From DASTFY01 sp963769115 (lineage in GTDB: Bacteria > Actinomycetota > Acidimicrobiia > Acidimicrobiales > Ilumatobacteraceae), in NCBI GenBank assembly GCA_963769115.1, contig CAVYKN010000010.1, positions 248,001 to 312,000 on the forward strand: a stretch of DNA of 64,000 nucleotides. Direction: 5' to 3'. Within the stretch, counting starts at the first letter, position 1. The number at the start of each line of letters is the position of its first letter. Below are positions 54,647-63,376 of the stretch, in pieces. The notes below the pieces were generated by a model. The model was given only the letters and a program-made list of their open reading frames with translations. It made no database searches and was not told where the DNA came from. The position numbers were made by a program, and so were the translations under genes.

Positions 54647-55551
54647 GCGTCCGCCACTTCCTCGACGTCACCGACCTGACACCGGAAGAGCTGCGCGAGG
54701 TGCTGGCCCTGGCTGCCCGCCCCGCCGCCGACCTGGGCCGTCCGCTCGAGGGGCGGGCCGCGGCGCTCATCTTCGAGAAGCCGTCGAACCGCACCCGCCA
54801 GTCCATGGAGGTCGCCGTCTTCGAGCTCGGCGGCCATCCCGTCTACACGAGGGGCGAGGAGGTGGGCTTCGACACCCGGGAGACCGTCGAGGACGTCACC
54901 CGCATCATGGCCGGCTACCACGCCGTGCTCGCCGCCCGGGTCTTCTCGCGCCAGGTCGTCGAGCGGATGGCCGCGGTGTCGACGGTGCCGGTGGTCAACA
55001 TGCTGTCGGACCACTCGCACCCGTTGCAGGCCCTTGCCGACGTCCTGACCATGGAGCAGACCATCGGGCCGCTCGCCGGGACGACGGTGGCGTGGATCGG
55101 TGATTACAACAACGTGGCCCGCTCGCTGGCGGAGGCAGCAGCGATGCTCGGCCTCCACGTCCGCCTCGGCTGCCCGTCCGGCTACGACGCCCCGGGGCCG
55201 GAGCTCGAGCGCCTGCTGGCGTTGGGCGCGGCCAGCATCGAGCAGCACACCGATCCGCTGGTGGCGCTGAAGGGCGCCCACGCGGTGCACACCGACGTCT
55301 GGACGTCGATGGGCCAGGAGAGCGAGGACGCCGCCCGCCGTGCAGCATTCACGGGCTTCACCGTCACCGAGGCGCTCATGGCGGAGGCGTCACCGGACGC
55401 CCGCTTCTTCCACTGCCTGCCCGCCCACCGGGGCGACGAGGTGGCGGCCGAGGTGATCGACGGCCCCCGGTCGGAGGTCATCGCGCAGGGTCACAACCGG
55501 CTGCACGCCGCCCGTGGCCTGCTGGCCTTCCTCGTCGGGGTGCGACCGTGA
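54643..55551 (+). CDS. argF: Ornithine carbamoyltransferase
   Basis: Ornithine + carbamoyl phosphate to citrulline. FEKPSNRTRQSMEVAVFELGG is the carbamoyl-phosphate site (usually S-T-R-T-R; here S-N-R-T-R), SDHSHPLQALADVLTMEQ has the HPxQ motif, WIGDYNNVARSLAEAAA follows, and FHCLPAHRGDEVAAEVIDG carries the HCLP ornithine-site Cys. 302 residues. It uses the product of carAB at 28-33 kb. Coupled to argD by ATGA. Confidence 0.95.
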   Translation: MSVRHFLDVTDLTPEELREVLALAARPAADLGRPLEGRAAALIFEKPSNRTRQSMEVAVFELGGHPVYTRGEEVGFDTRETVEDVTRIMAGYHAVLAARVFSRQVVERMAAVSTVPVVNMLSDHSHPLQALADVLTMEQTIGPLAGTTVAWIGDYNNVARSLAEAAAMLGLHVRLGCPSGYDAPGPELERLLALGAASIEQHTDPLVALKGAHAVHTDVWTSMGQESEDAARRAAFTGFTVTEALMAEASPDARFFHCLPAHRGDEVAAEVIDGPRSEVIAQGHNRLHAARGLLAFLVGVRP

Positions 55552-55573
55552 CGGCCCGCTCGGCCCCGTGTCG

Positions 55574-56098
55574 ATGACGGCGCCCGGCCGCCTGCCCTCC
55601 CGCTCGACGAAGGCGCAGCGGCAGCATCTCATCGCCCAACTGCTCGCCCGCCACGGGGTGACCAGCCAGCCCCAGCTCGTCGAGTTGCTGGCCGCCGAGG
55701 GGATCGACGCCACGCAGGCCACGGTCTCCCGCGACCTCGAGGACCTGGGCGCGGTCAAGGTGCGGGTCCCGGCGGGCGACAGCGTCTACGCCATCCCCGA
55801 GTACGAGCCGGCCCGGGTGGCGCCCGAGGACCAACTCCGGCGCGTGATGGCGGAATGGGTGGCCGAGGTGGTCGCCTCTGGTCCGGTCGTCGTCGTCCGC
55901 ACGCCCCCGGGCTGCGCGCACGTCGTGGCCTCGGCCCTGGACCGCTCCGGCCTGCCGGGGCTGCTCGGCACGGTGGCCGGCGACGACACCATGCTGTGCG
56001 TCGCCGAGGAGGGGGTGGGCGGTGCCCGCCTGGCTGTTCGCCTCCGCGAGATGGCCGGGTTGCCGGAGCCGGCCCGCCGGCGCCGGACCGGGTCGTGA
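55574..56098 (+). CDS. argR: Arginine repressor ArgR
   Basis: Hexameric arginine-dependent regulator. The N-terminal winged helix contains QRQHLIAQLLARHGVTSQPQLVELLAAEGIDATQATVSRDLEDLGAVKVRV (recognition helix TQATVSRDL); the C-terminal core has GCAHVVASALDRSGLPGLLGTVAGDDTMLCVAEE, whose GTxAGDDT motif binds arginine. 174 residues from ATG 55574. A 32-bp palindrome at argC and carA is its probable target. Followed by argH with overlapping start. Confidence 0.95.
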   Translation: MTAPGRLPSRSTKAQRQHLIAQLLARHGVTSQPQLVELLAAEGIDATQATVSRDLEDLGAVKVRVPAGDSVYAIPEYEPARVAPEDQLRRVMAEWVAEVVASGPVVVVRTPPGCAHVVASALDRSGLPGLLGTVAGDDTMLCVAEEGVGGARLAVRLREMAGLPEPARRRRTGS

Positions 56099-57486
56099 CC
56101 GATCGGACGCTCTGGCACGGGCGCTTCGAGCGGCCACCGGCGGACGAGCTGCTGGCCTACACGGTCAGCCTGCCCTTCGATCGCCGTCTGTGGCGGCAGG
56201 ACGTGCGGGGGTCGCAGGCTCACGTGCGCGGCCTCGGCCGGGTCGGGCTGCTCACCGACGACGAGGTCGTCGCCGTGTTGGCCGCTCTCGACCAGGTGGC
56301 GGCCGAGCTGGCCGAGGACCGGTTCACGTTCGTCCCCACCGATGAGGACATCCACACCGCCGTCGAGCGCCGGGCGACCGAGCTGGCCGGAGCAGCGGGG
56401 GCGCGGCTTCACACCGGCCGCAGCAGGAACGACCAGGTGGCCACCGACCTGCGCCTGTGGTGCAAGGACGAGCTCCCCGCCGTCGCCGCCCGCGTGATCG
56501 GGCTCCAACAGGTGCTGCTCGATCGGGCCGTGGAGGCGGGCGAGATCTACCTGCCCGGCTACACGCACCTGCAGCGGGCCCAGCCCGTCCTGCTCGCCCA
56601 CCACCTCCTGGCCCACGCGTGGGCGCTGGCCCGTGACGTCGACCGCCTCCTGGTGACGGTCGAGCGGCTGGACGTGTCGCCCCTCGGAGCCGGCGCCCTG
56701 GCCGGCTCGTCGCTCCCGCTCGACCCGGCGGCGACCGCAGCCGACCTCGGGTTCGCAGCCGTCTTCGAGAACAGCCTCGACGCCGTCTCCGACCGGGACT
56801 TCGTGGCCGAGGCGCTGTTCGACCTCGCCCTCGTGGCCATCCACCTGTCGAGGATGGGGGAGGAGTGGGTGCTGTGGACGAGCGACGAGCTGGGCTTCGC
56901 CCGCCTCGACGACGCCTACGCCACCGGGTCGTCGATGCTCCCGCAGAAGAAGAACCCGGACATCGCCGAGCTGGCGCGCGGGCGTGCCGGTCGTGTCGTC
57001 GGCGACCTCACTGGCCTGCTGGTGACGCTCAAGGGGCTGCCCCTCGCCTACAACCGCGACCTGCAGGAGGACAAGGAGCCGCTGTTCGACGCCGTCGATC
57101 AGGTCAGCCTGGCTCTGGGCGCGCTGACGGGCATGATCGGCACGGCCACGTTCGCTGCCGAACGGATGCAGGCCGCGGCCGACACACCCGCCGCGGCCGC
57201 CACCGACCTGGCCGAGTGGCTGGTCGAGCGGGGGACCCCGTTCCGAGACGCCCACGCCATCGTGGGCGCGCTCGTGCGCCGCTCGCTGGATGGCGGAGGA
57301 GAGCTCGCCGACCTGGTCGCCGCGCATCCCGAGCTGGGCCCTGATGCCGCAGCCCTGGTGGCACCGGGCGTGTCCGTCCGCCGCCGCACGACGCCCGGAG
57401 GCGCCGGACCCGGACCGGTCAGCGTCCAGCGGGAACGCTTCGCTGCCACGCTCGATGCCGCCCGCAGCCGCCTCGCCCGCTTCTGA
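56095..57486 (+). CDS. argH: Argininosuccinate lyase
   Basis: Last arginine step: argininosuccinate to arginine + fumarate. LWHGRFERPPADELLAYTVSLPFDRRLWRQDVRGSQAHVRGL, DEDIHTAVERRATEL, LHTGRSRNDQVATDLRLW, YTHLQRAQPVLLAHHLLAHAWALARD and the signature GSSMLPQKKNPDIAELARGRAGRVVG are complete. 463 residues. GTG start overlapping argR. Convergent with argG, 29 bp away. Confidence 0.96.
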   Translation: MTDRTLWHGRFERPPADELLAYTVSLPFDRRLWRQDVRGSQAHVRGLGRVGLLTDDEVVAVLAALDQVAAELAEDRFTFVPTDEDIHTAVERRATELAGAAGARLHTGRSRNDQVATDLRLWCKDELPAVAARVIGLQQVLLDRAVEAGEIYLPGYTHLQRAQPVLLAHHLLAHAWALARDVDRLLVTVERLDVSPLGAGALAGSSLPLDPAATAADLGFAAVFENSLDAVSDRDFVAEALFDLALVAIHLSRMGEEWVLWTSDELGFARLDDAYATGSSMLPQKKNPDIAELARGRAGRVVGDLTGLLVTLKGLPLAYNRDLQEDKEPLFDAVDQVSLALGALTGMIGTATFAAERMQAAADTPAAAATDLAEWLVERGTPFRDAHAIVGALVRRSLDGGGELADLVAAHPELGPDAAALVAPGVSVRRRTTPGGAGPGPVSVQRERFAATLDAARSRLARF

Positions 57487-57490
57487 CCGA

Positions 57491-57515
57491 GCGCCGTCCG
57501 GCCGGCAGGCGGCGC
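57491..57515. terminator. Stem between convergent argH and argG
   Basis: GCGCCG (57491-57496) pairs with CGGCGC (57510-57515) around a loop containing CCGGCCGG. It fills the 29-bp gap between the convergent genes and could act in both directions, but lacks a T-run. Confidence 0.4.
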
Positions 57516-58844
57516 CTAGTCCTCTTCGCCGCTCTCCAGGGCCACGACGCCGCCGGGGCCGAGCGTGCCCACCGAGCGGTAGACGTCGAGCTTCTGGCGG
57601 GTGTCGGTGATGTCGAGGTTGCGCATCGTGAGCTGGCCGATGCGGTCCAGCGGCCCGAACGCCCCCTCGGTCTTCTCCATCGACAGGCGCTCGGGCTGGT
57701 ACGTGAGGTTGGGGCCGGTCGTGTCGAGGATGGTGTAGTCGTCGCCACGGCGGAGGCGAAGCGTCACCGTGCCGGTGACCGCGGAGCCGATCCAGCGAAG
57801 GAGGGGCTCCCGCAGCATGAGCGCCTGAGGGTCGAACCACCGGCCTTCGTAGAGCAGGCGGCCGAGGCGCCGGCCCATCGTGCGGTAGTTCTCGATCGTC
57901 CCCTCGTTGTGGATGGCGGTCACCAGGCGCTCGTACGCGATGTGGAGCAGCGCCATGCCCGGCGCCTCGTAGATGCCGCGGCTCTTGGCCTCGATGATGC
58001 GGTTCTCGATCTGGTCGCTCATGCCGAGGCCGTGGCGCCCGCCGATGGCGTTGGCGGCGGTGACGAGCGCGACCGGGTCCTCGTGCTCCTCGCCGTCGAG
58101 CGACACCGGCCACCCTTCGTGGAACCCCACGGTCACGGTCTCGGGCTCCACGGCGACCGCCTCGTCCCAGTGGCGCACACCCATGATCGGCTCGACCAGC
58201 TCCATGCCCTGGTCGAGGTGCTCGAGCAGCTTCGCCTCGTGGGTGGCCCCCCAGAGGTTGGCGTCGGTCGAGTAGGCCTTCTCCTTGGCGTCGCGGTACG
58301 GCAGCTTGCGGGTGCTCAGCCACTCGCTCATCTCCGCCCGGCCGCCGAGCTCGTCCACGAAGGCGGGATCGAGCCACGGCTTGTAGATGCGCAGGTTGGC
58401 GTTGACGAGCAGGCCGTAGCGGTAGAAGCGCTCGATGTCGTTGCCCTTGTAGGTGGAGCCGTCGCCCCACACGTCGACGCCGTCGTCCTGCATGGCCTGC
58501 ACGAGGAGGGTGCCCGTGACCGCGCGGCCGAGCGGTGTGGTGTTGAAGTACGTCCGGCCGCCGGTCGTGATGTGGAAGGCGCCGCACTGCAGCGCCACCA
58601 GGCCTTCGTGCACGAGCTGCGCGCGGCAGTCGACGAGACGGGCTTCCTCGGCTCCGTACTCGCGAGCGCGGTCGGGGACGCTCGCCAGGTCCGGCTCGTC
58701 GTACTGGCCCAGGTCCGCGGTGTAGGCGAACGGGATGGCGCCCTTCTCCCGCATCCAGGCCACGGCGGCCGAGGTGTCGAGCCCGCCCGAGAACGCGATG
58801 CCGACCCGCTCTCCCACCGGCAGCGACGTGAGGACGGTGCTCAT
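57516..58844 (-). CDS. argG: Argininosuccinate synthase, long (E. coli-like) type
   Basis: Citrulline + aspartate + ATP to argininosuccinate. 442 residues: LTSLPVGERVGIAFSGGLDTSAAVAWMREKGAIPFAYTADLGQYDE (pyrophosphatase-type SGGLDTS loop), HITTGGRTYFNTTPLGRAVTGTLLV, VWGDGSTYKGNDIERFYRYGLL, LGMSDQIENRIIEAKSRGIYEAPGMALLHIAYERL. These match the E. coli-type enzyme very closely, not the shorter (about 400-residue) form that is more usual in Actinobacteria. It is on the strand opposite to the other arg genes and has its own leaderless promoter box (TACGGT, complement of 58852-58857), 7 nt before the ATG. Confidence 0.95.
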   Translation of the reverse strand: MSTVLTSLPVGERVGIAFSGGLDTSAAVAWMREKGAIPFAYTADLGQYDEPDLASVPDRAREYGAEEARLVDCRAQLVHEGLVALQCGAFHITTGGRTYFNTTPLGRAVTGTLLVQAMQDDGVDVWGDGSTYKGNDIERFYRYGLLVNANLRIYKPWLDPAFVDELGGRAEMSEWLSTRKLPYRDAKEKAYSTDANLWGATHEAKLLEHLDQGMELVEPIMGVRHWDEAVAVEPETVTVGFHEGWPVSLDGEEHEDPVALVTAANAIGGRHGLGMSDQIENRIIEAKSRGIYEAPGMALLHIAYERLVTAIHNEGTIENYRTMGRRLGRLLYEGRWFDPQALMLREPLLRWIGSAVTGTVTLRLRRGDDYTILDTTGPNLTYQPERLSMEKTEGAFGPLDRIGQLTMRNLDITDTRQKLDVYRSVGTLGPGGVVALESGEED

Positions 58845-58913
58845 GCCGGTCACCGTAGCGAGCAGGCGGTGCGTCACCGCAGAGCGGATCGTGCACCCGT
58901 AGGCTCGCCCGCC

Positions 58914-59309
58914 GTGGTGTACCGGCATCCCGTCCGCATCCGCTACGGCGAGTGTGACATGCAGAAGGTCGTCTTCAACGCCAACTACCTCGCCTACATC
59001 GACGACGCCAAAGACACCTGGATGCGCGAGATCCTCGGGACGTTCGAGGAGCACGGCTTCGAGTTCATGGTGAAGAAGATCACGCTCGAATGGCACTCGG
59101 CCGCTCGCTTCGGTGAGTTGCTCGAGCTCGAGCTCGAGATCATCCGGTGGGGGACGACGTCGTACGACGTCGGCGTGGTGGGCAGGGTGGGGGAGCGCCC
59201 GGTCATCACCGCGACGGTCGTGTACGTGAGCATGGTTCCGAGGGAACTCAGGCCCCAACCGGTGCCGCCGCACGTTCGCCGCGCGCTCGAGCCCTTCACC
59301 CGCGCGTGA
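58914..59309 (+). CDS. Acyl-CoA thioesterase, 4HBT/YbgC-like hot-dog fold
   Basis: 131-residue thioesterase: YRHPVRIRYGECDMQKVVFNANYLAYIDDAKDTWMRE is the 4-hydroxybenzoyl-CoA thioesterase signature with the catalytic Asp in ECD. KKITLEWHSAARFGELLELELEII and TATVVYVSMV are the remaining strands. The substrate is unknown (acyl- or aryl-CoA). TAGGCT (58900-58905) lies 8 nt before GTG 58914, so it is probably leaderless. Its stop overlaps the GTG of mpg. Confidence 0.88.
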   Translation: MVYRHPVRIRYGECDMQKVVFNANYLAYIDDAKDTWMREILGTFEEHGFEFMVKKITLEWHSAARFGELLELELEIIRWGTTSYDVGVVGRVGERPVITATVVYVSMVPRELRPQPVPPHVRRALEPFTRA

Positions 59310-59953
59310 CGACGGGGACGGTCCGGCGCGTCCGTCGCGGCGCACCACTGCCCCGGGCCTTCTACGCCCGCTCCAGCCTCGACGTCGCCCCGGAGTTGTT
59401 GAACAAGGTCCTGGTAGCGGGACCTTGCCGGGGTCGCATCGTCGAGGTCGAGGCGTACGCCGGTCCGCTCGACCCGGCCAGCCACGCGTACCGGGGCCCG
59501 ACGGCGCGCAACGCCACGATGTTCGGACCGCCCGGCCACCTGTACGTCTACTTCACGTACGGCATGCACTTCTGTGCCAACGCCGTCACCGGCCGGCCGG
59601 AGGACGGGCAGGCGGTGCTCCTCCGTGCACTCGCTCCGGTCGCCGGCATCGAGCAGATGGAGGCCCGCCGTCGAGCCGCCCGCAGGGTGAGCGACCTGGC
59701 CAATGGTCCGGCCAAGCTCTGCCAGGCCCTCGGCATCGAGCGGGAAGACGACGGTGCCGACCTCGTCCGCGGTCGCATCCGGATCGTCGACGACGGTGTC
59801 CCACCGCCCTCGGCTCCGGGCGTGAGCCCTCGCATCGGCATCACCCGGGCGGTCGACCTGCCCTGGCGGTGGTTCGTGGTCGGAGACCCCAACGTCTCCC
59901 GCGGACGCCTCGGGCAGGATGGATCGGGTCCGCTCTCGGCGGGCGCTTGTTAA
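59306..59953 (+). CDS. 3-methyladenine DNA glycosylase (AAG/Mpg family)
   Basis: Base-excision repair glycosylase for alkylated purines. LPRAFYARSSLDVAPELLNKVLV, GRIVEVEAYAGPLDPASHAYRGPTARNATMFGPPGHLYVYFTYGMHFCANAV are the signature; the Glu of VEVEAY is catalytic and the Tyr/His of SHAYRG insert into DNA. RVSDLANGPAKLCQALGI and ISPRIGIT-type VSPRIGITRAVDLPWRWFVVG complete the 215-residue protein. GTG coupled to the thioesterase. Confidence 0.92.
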   Translation: MTTGTVRRVRRGAPLPRAFYARSSLDVAPELLNKVLVAGPCRGRIVEVEAYAGPLDPASHAYRGPTARNATMFGPPGHLYVYFTYGMHFCANAVTGRPEDGQAVLLRALAPVAGIEQMEARRRAARRVSDLANGPAKLCQALGIEREDDGADLVRGRIRIVDDGVPPPSAPGVSPRIGITRAVDLPWRWFVVGDPNVSRGRLGQDGSGPLSAGAC

Positions 59954-59974
59954 CGCGGATGTACGATATAGATT
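59947..59974 (+). promoter_or_regulatory. Probable promoter of the PPOX-like gene
   Basis: TTGTTA (59947-59952), 16-bp spacer, TAGATT (59969-59974) within a markedly AT-rich patch. It overlaps the last codons of mpg and lies about 50 bp before the next ATG. Confidence 0.5.
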
Positions 59975-60026
59975 AGCGTCGAGGGTGAGCGCCACGTGCG
60001 CTGCTCCGGGGGGAGGGGAAGCCGAC

Positions 60027-60446
60027 ATGCTGACCGACAACGATCGCCGCTTCCTCGTCGAGGTGCCTCGGTTGGGCTTGCTCACCGTGGACCCGCCTCC
60101 GGACTCCTGGCCCGCACCCGTCCCCGTCTGGTTCGACTGCACTGACACCGGTGTGGAGCTGTTCTCGCTGAGAGGGACGCCGAAGTTGGAGGCCATCGAA
60201 CGACGGCCGTACGCGTCGCTCATGGCCGTGAACCACCTGGACGAGCCCGAAGCCTGGGTGAGCGTCGCCGGACCGGCACAGGTGGAGCCCGGGGGAGCAT
60301 TCGAGCTCGCTGAGCGGCTCGCTCCTCGCTACTGGGACCTGTCGGATCCGGCGCGGGCCCGCACGCTCGCGTCTTGGGGGCGGGATCCGGACCAGTTCGT
60401 GCGTATCTCCATCACCGCCGAAGTGGTCAGGAGGTACGGGTCGTGA
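60027..60446 (+). CDS. Pyridoxamine 5'-phosphate oxidase-like (split-barrel flavin) protein
   Basis: 139-residue split-barrel protein: LTDNDRRFLVEVPRLGLLTVDPPPDSWPAPVPVWFDCTDTGVELFSLRGTPKLEAIERRPYASLMAVN follows the PPOX/F420-type pattern (strand, P-x-P-V-W-F, then K-x-x-x-I-x-x-x-P). Such proteins bind FMN or F420 and reduce varied substrates; the cofactor cannot be decided here. GGGGGGAGGGG precedes the ATG at 60027. The frame is open upstream to 59919 but that part overlaps the promoter. Its stop overlaps the SDR start. Confidence 0.78.
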   Translation: MLTDNDRRFLVEVPRLGLLTVDPPPDSWPAPVPVWFDCTDTGVELFSLRGTPKLEAIERRPYASLMAVNHLDEPEAWVSVAGPAQVEPGGAFELAERLAPRYWDLSDPARARTLASWGRDPDQFVRISITAEVVRRYGS

Positions 60447-61017
60447 CGGCTCCGATCCTGGACGGCAAGGCCGCCCTCGTCACGGGGGGATCCCGGGGCA
60501 TCGGGTTGGCGATCGCCAGCGCGCTCAGCGGGGCTGGAGCGAACGTGCTCATCACCGCCCGGCACGAGGAGGGCCTGCGCTGCGGCGGCCGAGACGCTGC
60601 CGGGCGCCGAGTGGTTGGTGGCCAACGCCGGCCGCGAGGAGGATGCCGAGGCTGCGATCGCCGCCTGCGTCGACCGCTTCGGCCGGCTGGACATCCTCGT
60701 GAACAACGCAGCGACCAACCCCTACGCCGGCGACGTCATCGACCTGGACCGCCCGCCGCCGAGAAGATCCTCCAAGTCAACCTGCTGGGTCCCGCCACGC
60801 GAGTGGTCGCCATCGCGCCGGTCTGGTCCGCACCGAGATGGCCCGGGCGCTGTGGGAGACCCAGGAGGCGAGCTGGAGCGAGCGGCTCCCGCTGCAGCGC
60901 ATCGGCGAGCCGGACGACATCGGTCGCGCCGCGCTCTTCCTGGTCGGGGACGGAGCAGCGTGGATGACCGGACAATGCCTCACCGTCGATGGCGGCGAGC
61001 TGGTGGTCGCCCACTGA
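60443..61017 (+). pseudogene. Short-chain dehydrogenase with internal deletion and frameshifts
   Basis: Classical SDR start: DGKAALVTGGSRGIGLAIASALSGAGANVLITAR (TGxxxGIG). After a surplus base near 60583 it reads AAETLPGAEWLVANAGREEDAEAAIAACVDRFGRLDILVNNAATNP (NNAA motif). VNLLGP is then joined almost directly to RVVAIAP-GLVRTEMARALWE and the normal end PLQRIGEPDDIGRAALFLVGDGAAWMTGQCLTVDGGELV. The segment with the catalytic Ser and the YxxxK motif is missing: about 55-60 residues fewer than usual between NNAA and the GLVRTEMA segment. As sequenced it cannot be an active dehydrogenase. Deletion in the genome or collapse in assembly are both possible. Confidence 0.8.
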
Positions 61018-61183
61018 TGCATACCGCGGGCGGCGCTCCGGTGTCAGGTACCGTGCCGCGACCCTCGTGGCCGGGCGTGCGGCTGCCCTGCCCGTGAGCG
61101 GCATCCGGCCGGGGATCGGCCCGGAATGAGGATGAGGACGAGCGTCCGTCGCTTCGGCGGACCATGTGAGAACGAGGAGTCCC

Positions 61184-61777
61184 GTGCCGAGGATCGTCGA
61201 TCATCACCAGCGACGACGGGAGGTCTCGGCGGCGACGCTGCGCGTCGTCGTCCGCGACGGCTTGAGCGGCGTCACGATCCGGGCCGTGGCCCGCGAGTCC
61301 GGATGGTCGACAGGCGTGCTCAACCACTACTTCGAGAACAAGCAGGCACTCCTCTTCGCGGCGCTCCGCGAGGCCGCGACGCAGGGCGCGCACAACCTGG
61401 CGCGGATCGCGGCCTCGAAGAAGGAACCCCTCGAGATGATCCGCGCCATGCTCGAGGAGTTCCTGCCCCTCGACGAGCGACGGCGGGGCATGTGCGAGGT
61501 CTTCATCTACTTCTACGGCGAAACGGTGGCCGACCCGACGATGGCCGCCGAGATGCGGTCGTACCACACGAACTGGCGAGCACTGGTGTGCACAGCCGTC
61601 GTGCAGGGTCAGGCCGACGGGTCCATCCGGTCTGACCTCGACCCTGTCCTCACCGCCGAGGTGCTCGTGGCCGTGACCGACGGCTTCGGGCTGCAGGCGT
61701 CGATGGACCCCGTCCTCGCGTCACATCGGCGGCAACGCCGGCACGTCCAGGAGTGGCTGCGGTACGTGAGCACGTGA
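61184..61777 (+). CDS. TetR-family regulator (BetI-like)
   Basis: 197 residues. The N-terminal helix-turn-helix is RRREVSAATLRVVVRDGLSGVTIRAVARESGWSTGVLNHYFENKQALLFAALREA; the wording STGVLNHYFENK is close to BetI-type TetR proteins (choline/betaine control), but the ligand-binding part (MCEVFIYFYGETVADPTMAAEM) does not define a ligand. GTG 61184 is favoured because GAGGAG lies 4 nt upstream; a GTG at 61166 is also in frame. It sits between the SDR and an exporter-like gene, its likely targets. Confidence 0.88.
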   Translation: MPRIVDHHQRRREVSAATLRVVVRDGLSGVTIRAVARESGWSTGVLNHYFENKQALLFAALREAATQGAHNLARIAASKKEPLEMIRAMLEEFLPLDERRRGMCEVFIYFYGETVADPTMAAEMRSYHTNWRALVCTAVVQGQADGSIRSDLDPVLTAEVLVAVTDGFGLQASMDPVLASHRRQRRHVQEWLRYVST

Positions 61778-61794
61778 GCCGGTGAGGTGAGTCG

Positions 61795-62732
61795 ATGCCG
61801 GCGCGCCCGACGCCCGTCGCCGCGGCGCCGCTGGTCGGAGCCGCGCTCGTGCTCATCTCCGCCGGCAGCTACGGCACGATGCCGATCCTGGCGCGGATCG
61901 CCTACGACTCCGGTGCCGACACGCAGGTGTTCCTGGCGTGCCGCTTCGTGCTGGCCGCGGTCATCATCTGGCCCGATCGTGATGCTCCGCGGCTGCCGGC
62001 TGCCGCGTGGCCGCCTGCTCGCCAAGGTGGCGGTGCTGGGTGGCGTGTTCTACGTCGGCCAGTCACTCACGTACTTCGCCGCCGTCCGCCATGGCGACGT
62101 GACCGTGATCGCGCCGGTCGTGTACACGTATCCGCTGTTCGTCGTCCTGCTCGCCGCCGACGACCCGGGCGGAATCGCTCACGGCGACTAAGTCCACAGC
62201 CGTGGTCGTGGGCGTGGTCGGTGCCGCGCTCACGGTCGGCGGCGGCGGGCACGCCGAACTGCTCGGGATCCTGCTGGCCATCGCCGCCGGCCTGATCTTC
62301 TCGGGCTACTTCATCATCTGCGATCGGATCATCGCTCCGGGGCTGGCCGAGGGGAGCACGGCGGTGATCGTCACGTCCGCCGCCGTCGTGTTCGTCGTCA
62401 TCAGCGTCGTCGGCCCCAACCATCAACTGCCGGGGAGCTCCGAGGGATGGGCGGCGACCGCCGGCATCGGACTGGCGACGGTGATCGGCATCGGGCTCCT
62501 GCTGCGGGGGTTGCCCCACCTCCGCCCTGTGGCCACCGCCGTCGTCTCGGCCGTGGAGCCCGTGGTGTCCGTTCTGCTGTCGGTCGCGCTCCTCGGAGAG
62601 CGCATGGGTCTGACGCAGAGCATCGGGCTCGGACTCGTGATCGGCGCCGTGCTCGTCGCTTGCCGATCGGCATCCCCACCGGTTCCCGTGCCGCATCCCG
62701 GATATGAGTCGGATGCGCGAAATAGTTCTTGA
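61795..62732 (+). CDS. EamA/DMT-family transporter (two frameshifts)
   Basis: Ten-helix drug/metabolite transporter. Helices are visible as LVGAALVLISAGSYG, FLACRFVLAAVIIW, LLAKVAVLGGVFYVGQSL, VTVIAPVVYTYPLFVVLLAA, STAVVVGVVGAALTVGG, LLGILLAIAAGLIFSGYFI, STAVIVTSAAVVFVVISVV, TAGIGLATVIGIGLLLRGL, VSAVEPVVSVLLSVALLGE and SIGLGLVIGAVLVAC. The A-x-E-P-V block before the ninth helix is an EamA hallmark. Single surplus bases near 61975 and 62165 break the frame. Next to a TetR regulator, so probably a regulated exporter. Substrate unknown. Confidence 0.85.
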
Positions 62733-62802
62733 CACGGTTCGCCCAGCCAGCGAGATTTGGGTGGGCTTGCAAACGAGTGGTGCGTCCTCACGAGGGGGAG
62801 TC

Positions 62803-62859
62803 ATGACGATCCGCGCGAACGCACGAGTCGGAAGTCAGGATGAACGTCCGCGAGGCTGA
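62803..62859 (+). CDS. Possible 18-codon small ORF with strong ribosome-binding site
   Basis: In the 175-bp gap between the transporter and the VOC gene, GAGGGGGAG (62792-62800) lies 2-3 nt before an ATG that opens an 18-codon frame (MTIRANARVGSQDERPRG). The product resembles nothing I know. It could be a leader peptide, or the spacing may be too short for it to be translated. The rest of the gap shows no other feature. Confidence 0.25.
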   Translation: MTIRANARVGSQDERPRG

Positions 62860-62907
62860 GCAGAAGCGCCCAGTCAGTTGGCTGTCAGTCGGGCAGGTGT
62901 CGGCACG

Positions 62908-63376
62908 ATGACCACCGAGCTGTGGCGGCGGGCCGAGCGGTTCCACCAGGTCGGGATCGTCGTCCGCGACCTCACGACGGCGATGGACACGATGTCAGCG
63001 GCGCTCGGGTGCCCAGCTGACGCGTGGACCGTGCTCGCCGACGCCGAGCCGTTCGAGCGCGTCGAGGAGGGCCGGACCATGCAGGCCCGGAACCGGTACG
63101 CCAGGGCGACCTCGGGGCGCGACCGTGTACCAGCTGCTCGAGCCCGTCGAAGGCGACACGATCTGGCAGCGCTGGCTGGACGCCGGCGTGACGACGTTCG
63201 CCGTCGGGTACTACGTGCGTGACATCGCGGCAAGCGTCGACCGCCTCGTCGAGAGCGGCGGTCGGCAGATCGCGTGGGGCAACGTCTGGGAGGGCGAGGA
63301 GCACTACGAGTACTCCTTCGTCGAGTTGGACGGATCGGGACTGGTCGTCGAGCTCATGAGCGCCGCTGCCGAGTGA
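62908..63376 (+). CDS. VOC-family protein (one frameshift)
   Basis: FHQVGIVVRDLTTAMDTMSAALG is the first VOC half with the metal His, as in methylmalonyl-CoA epimerase-like members. A surplus base near 63112 separates ARNRYARAT from VYQLLEPVEGDTIWQRWLDAGVTTFAVGYYVRDIAASVDRLVESGGRQ, followed by VELDGSGLVVELM with the C-terminal Glu ligand. Corrected length about 155 residues. The stop overlaps the FAD oxidoreductase start (GTGA), suggesting a shared catabolic role. Substrate unknown. Confidence 0.78.

Noticed and set aside
55786..58896. Open frame of 1036 codons on the minus strand across argH and argG
   Set aside because: Same high-GC shadow effect; the argH and argG products explain both strands.
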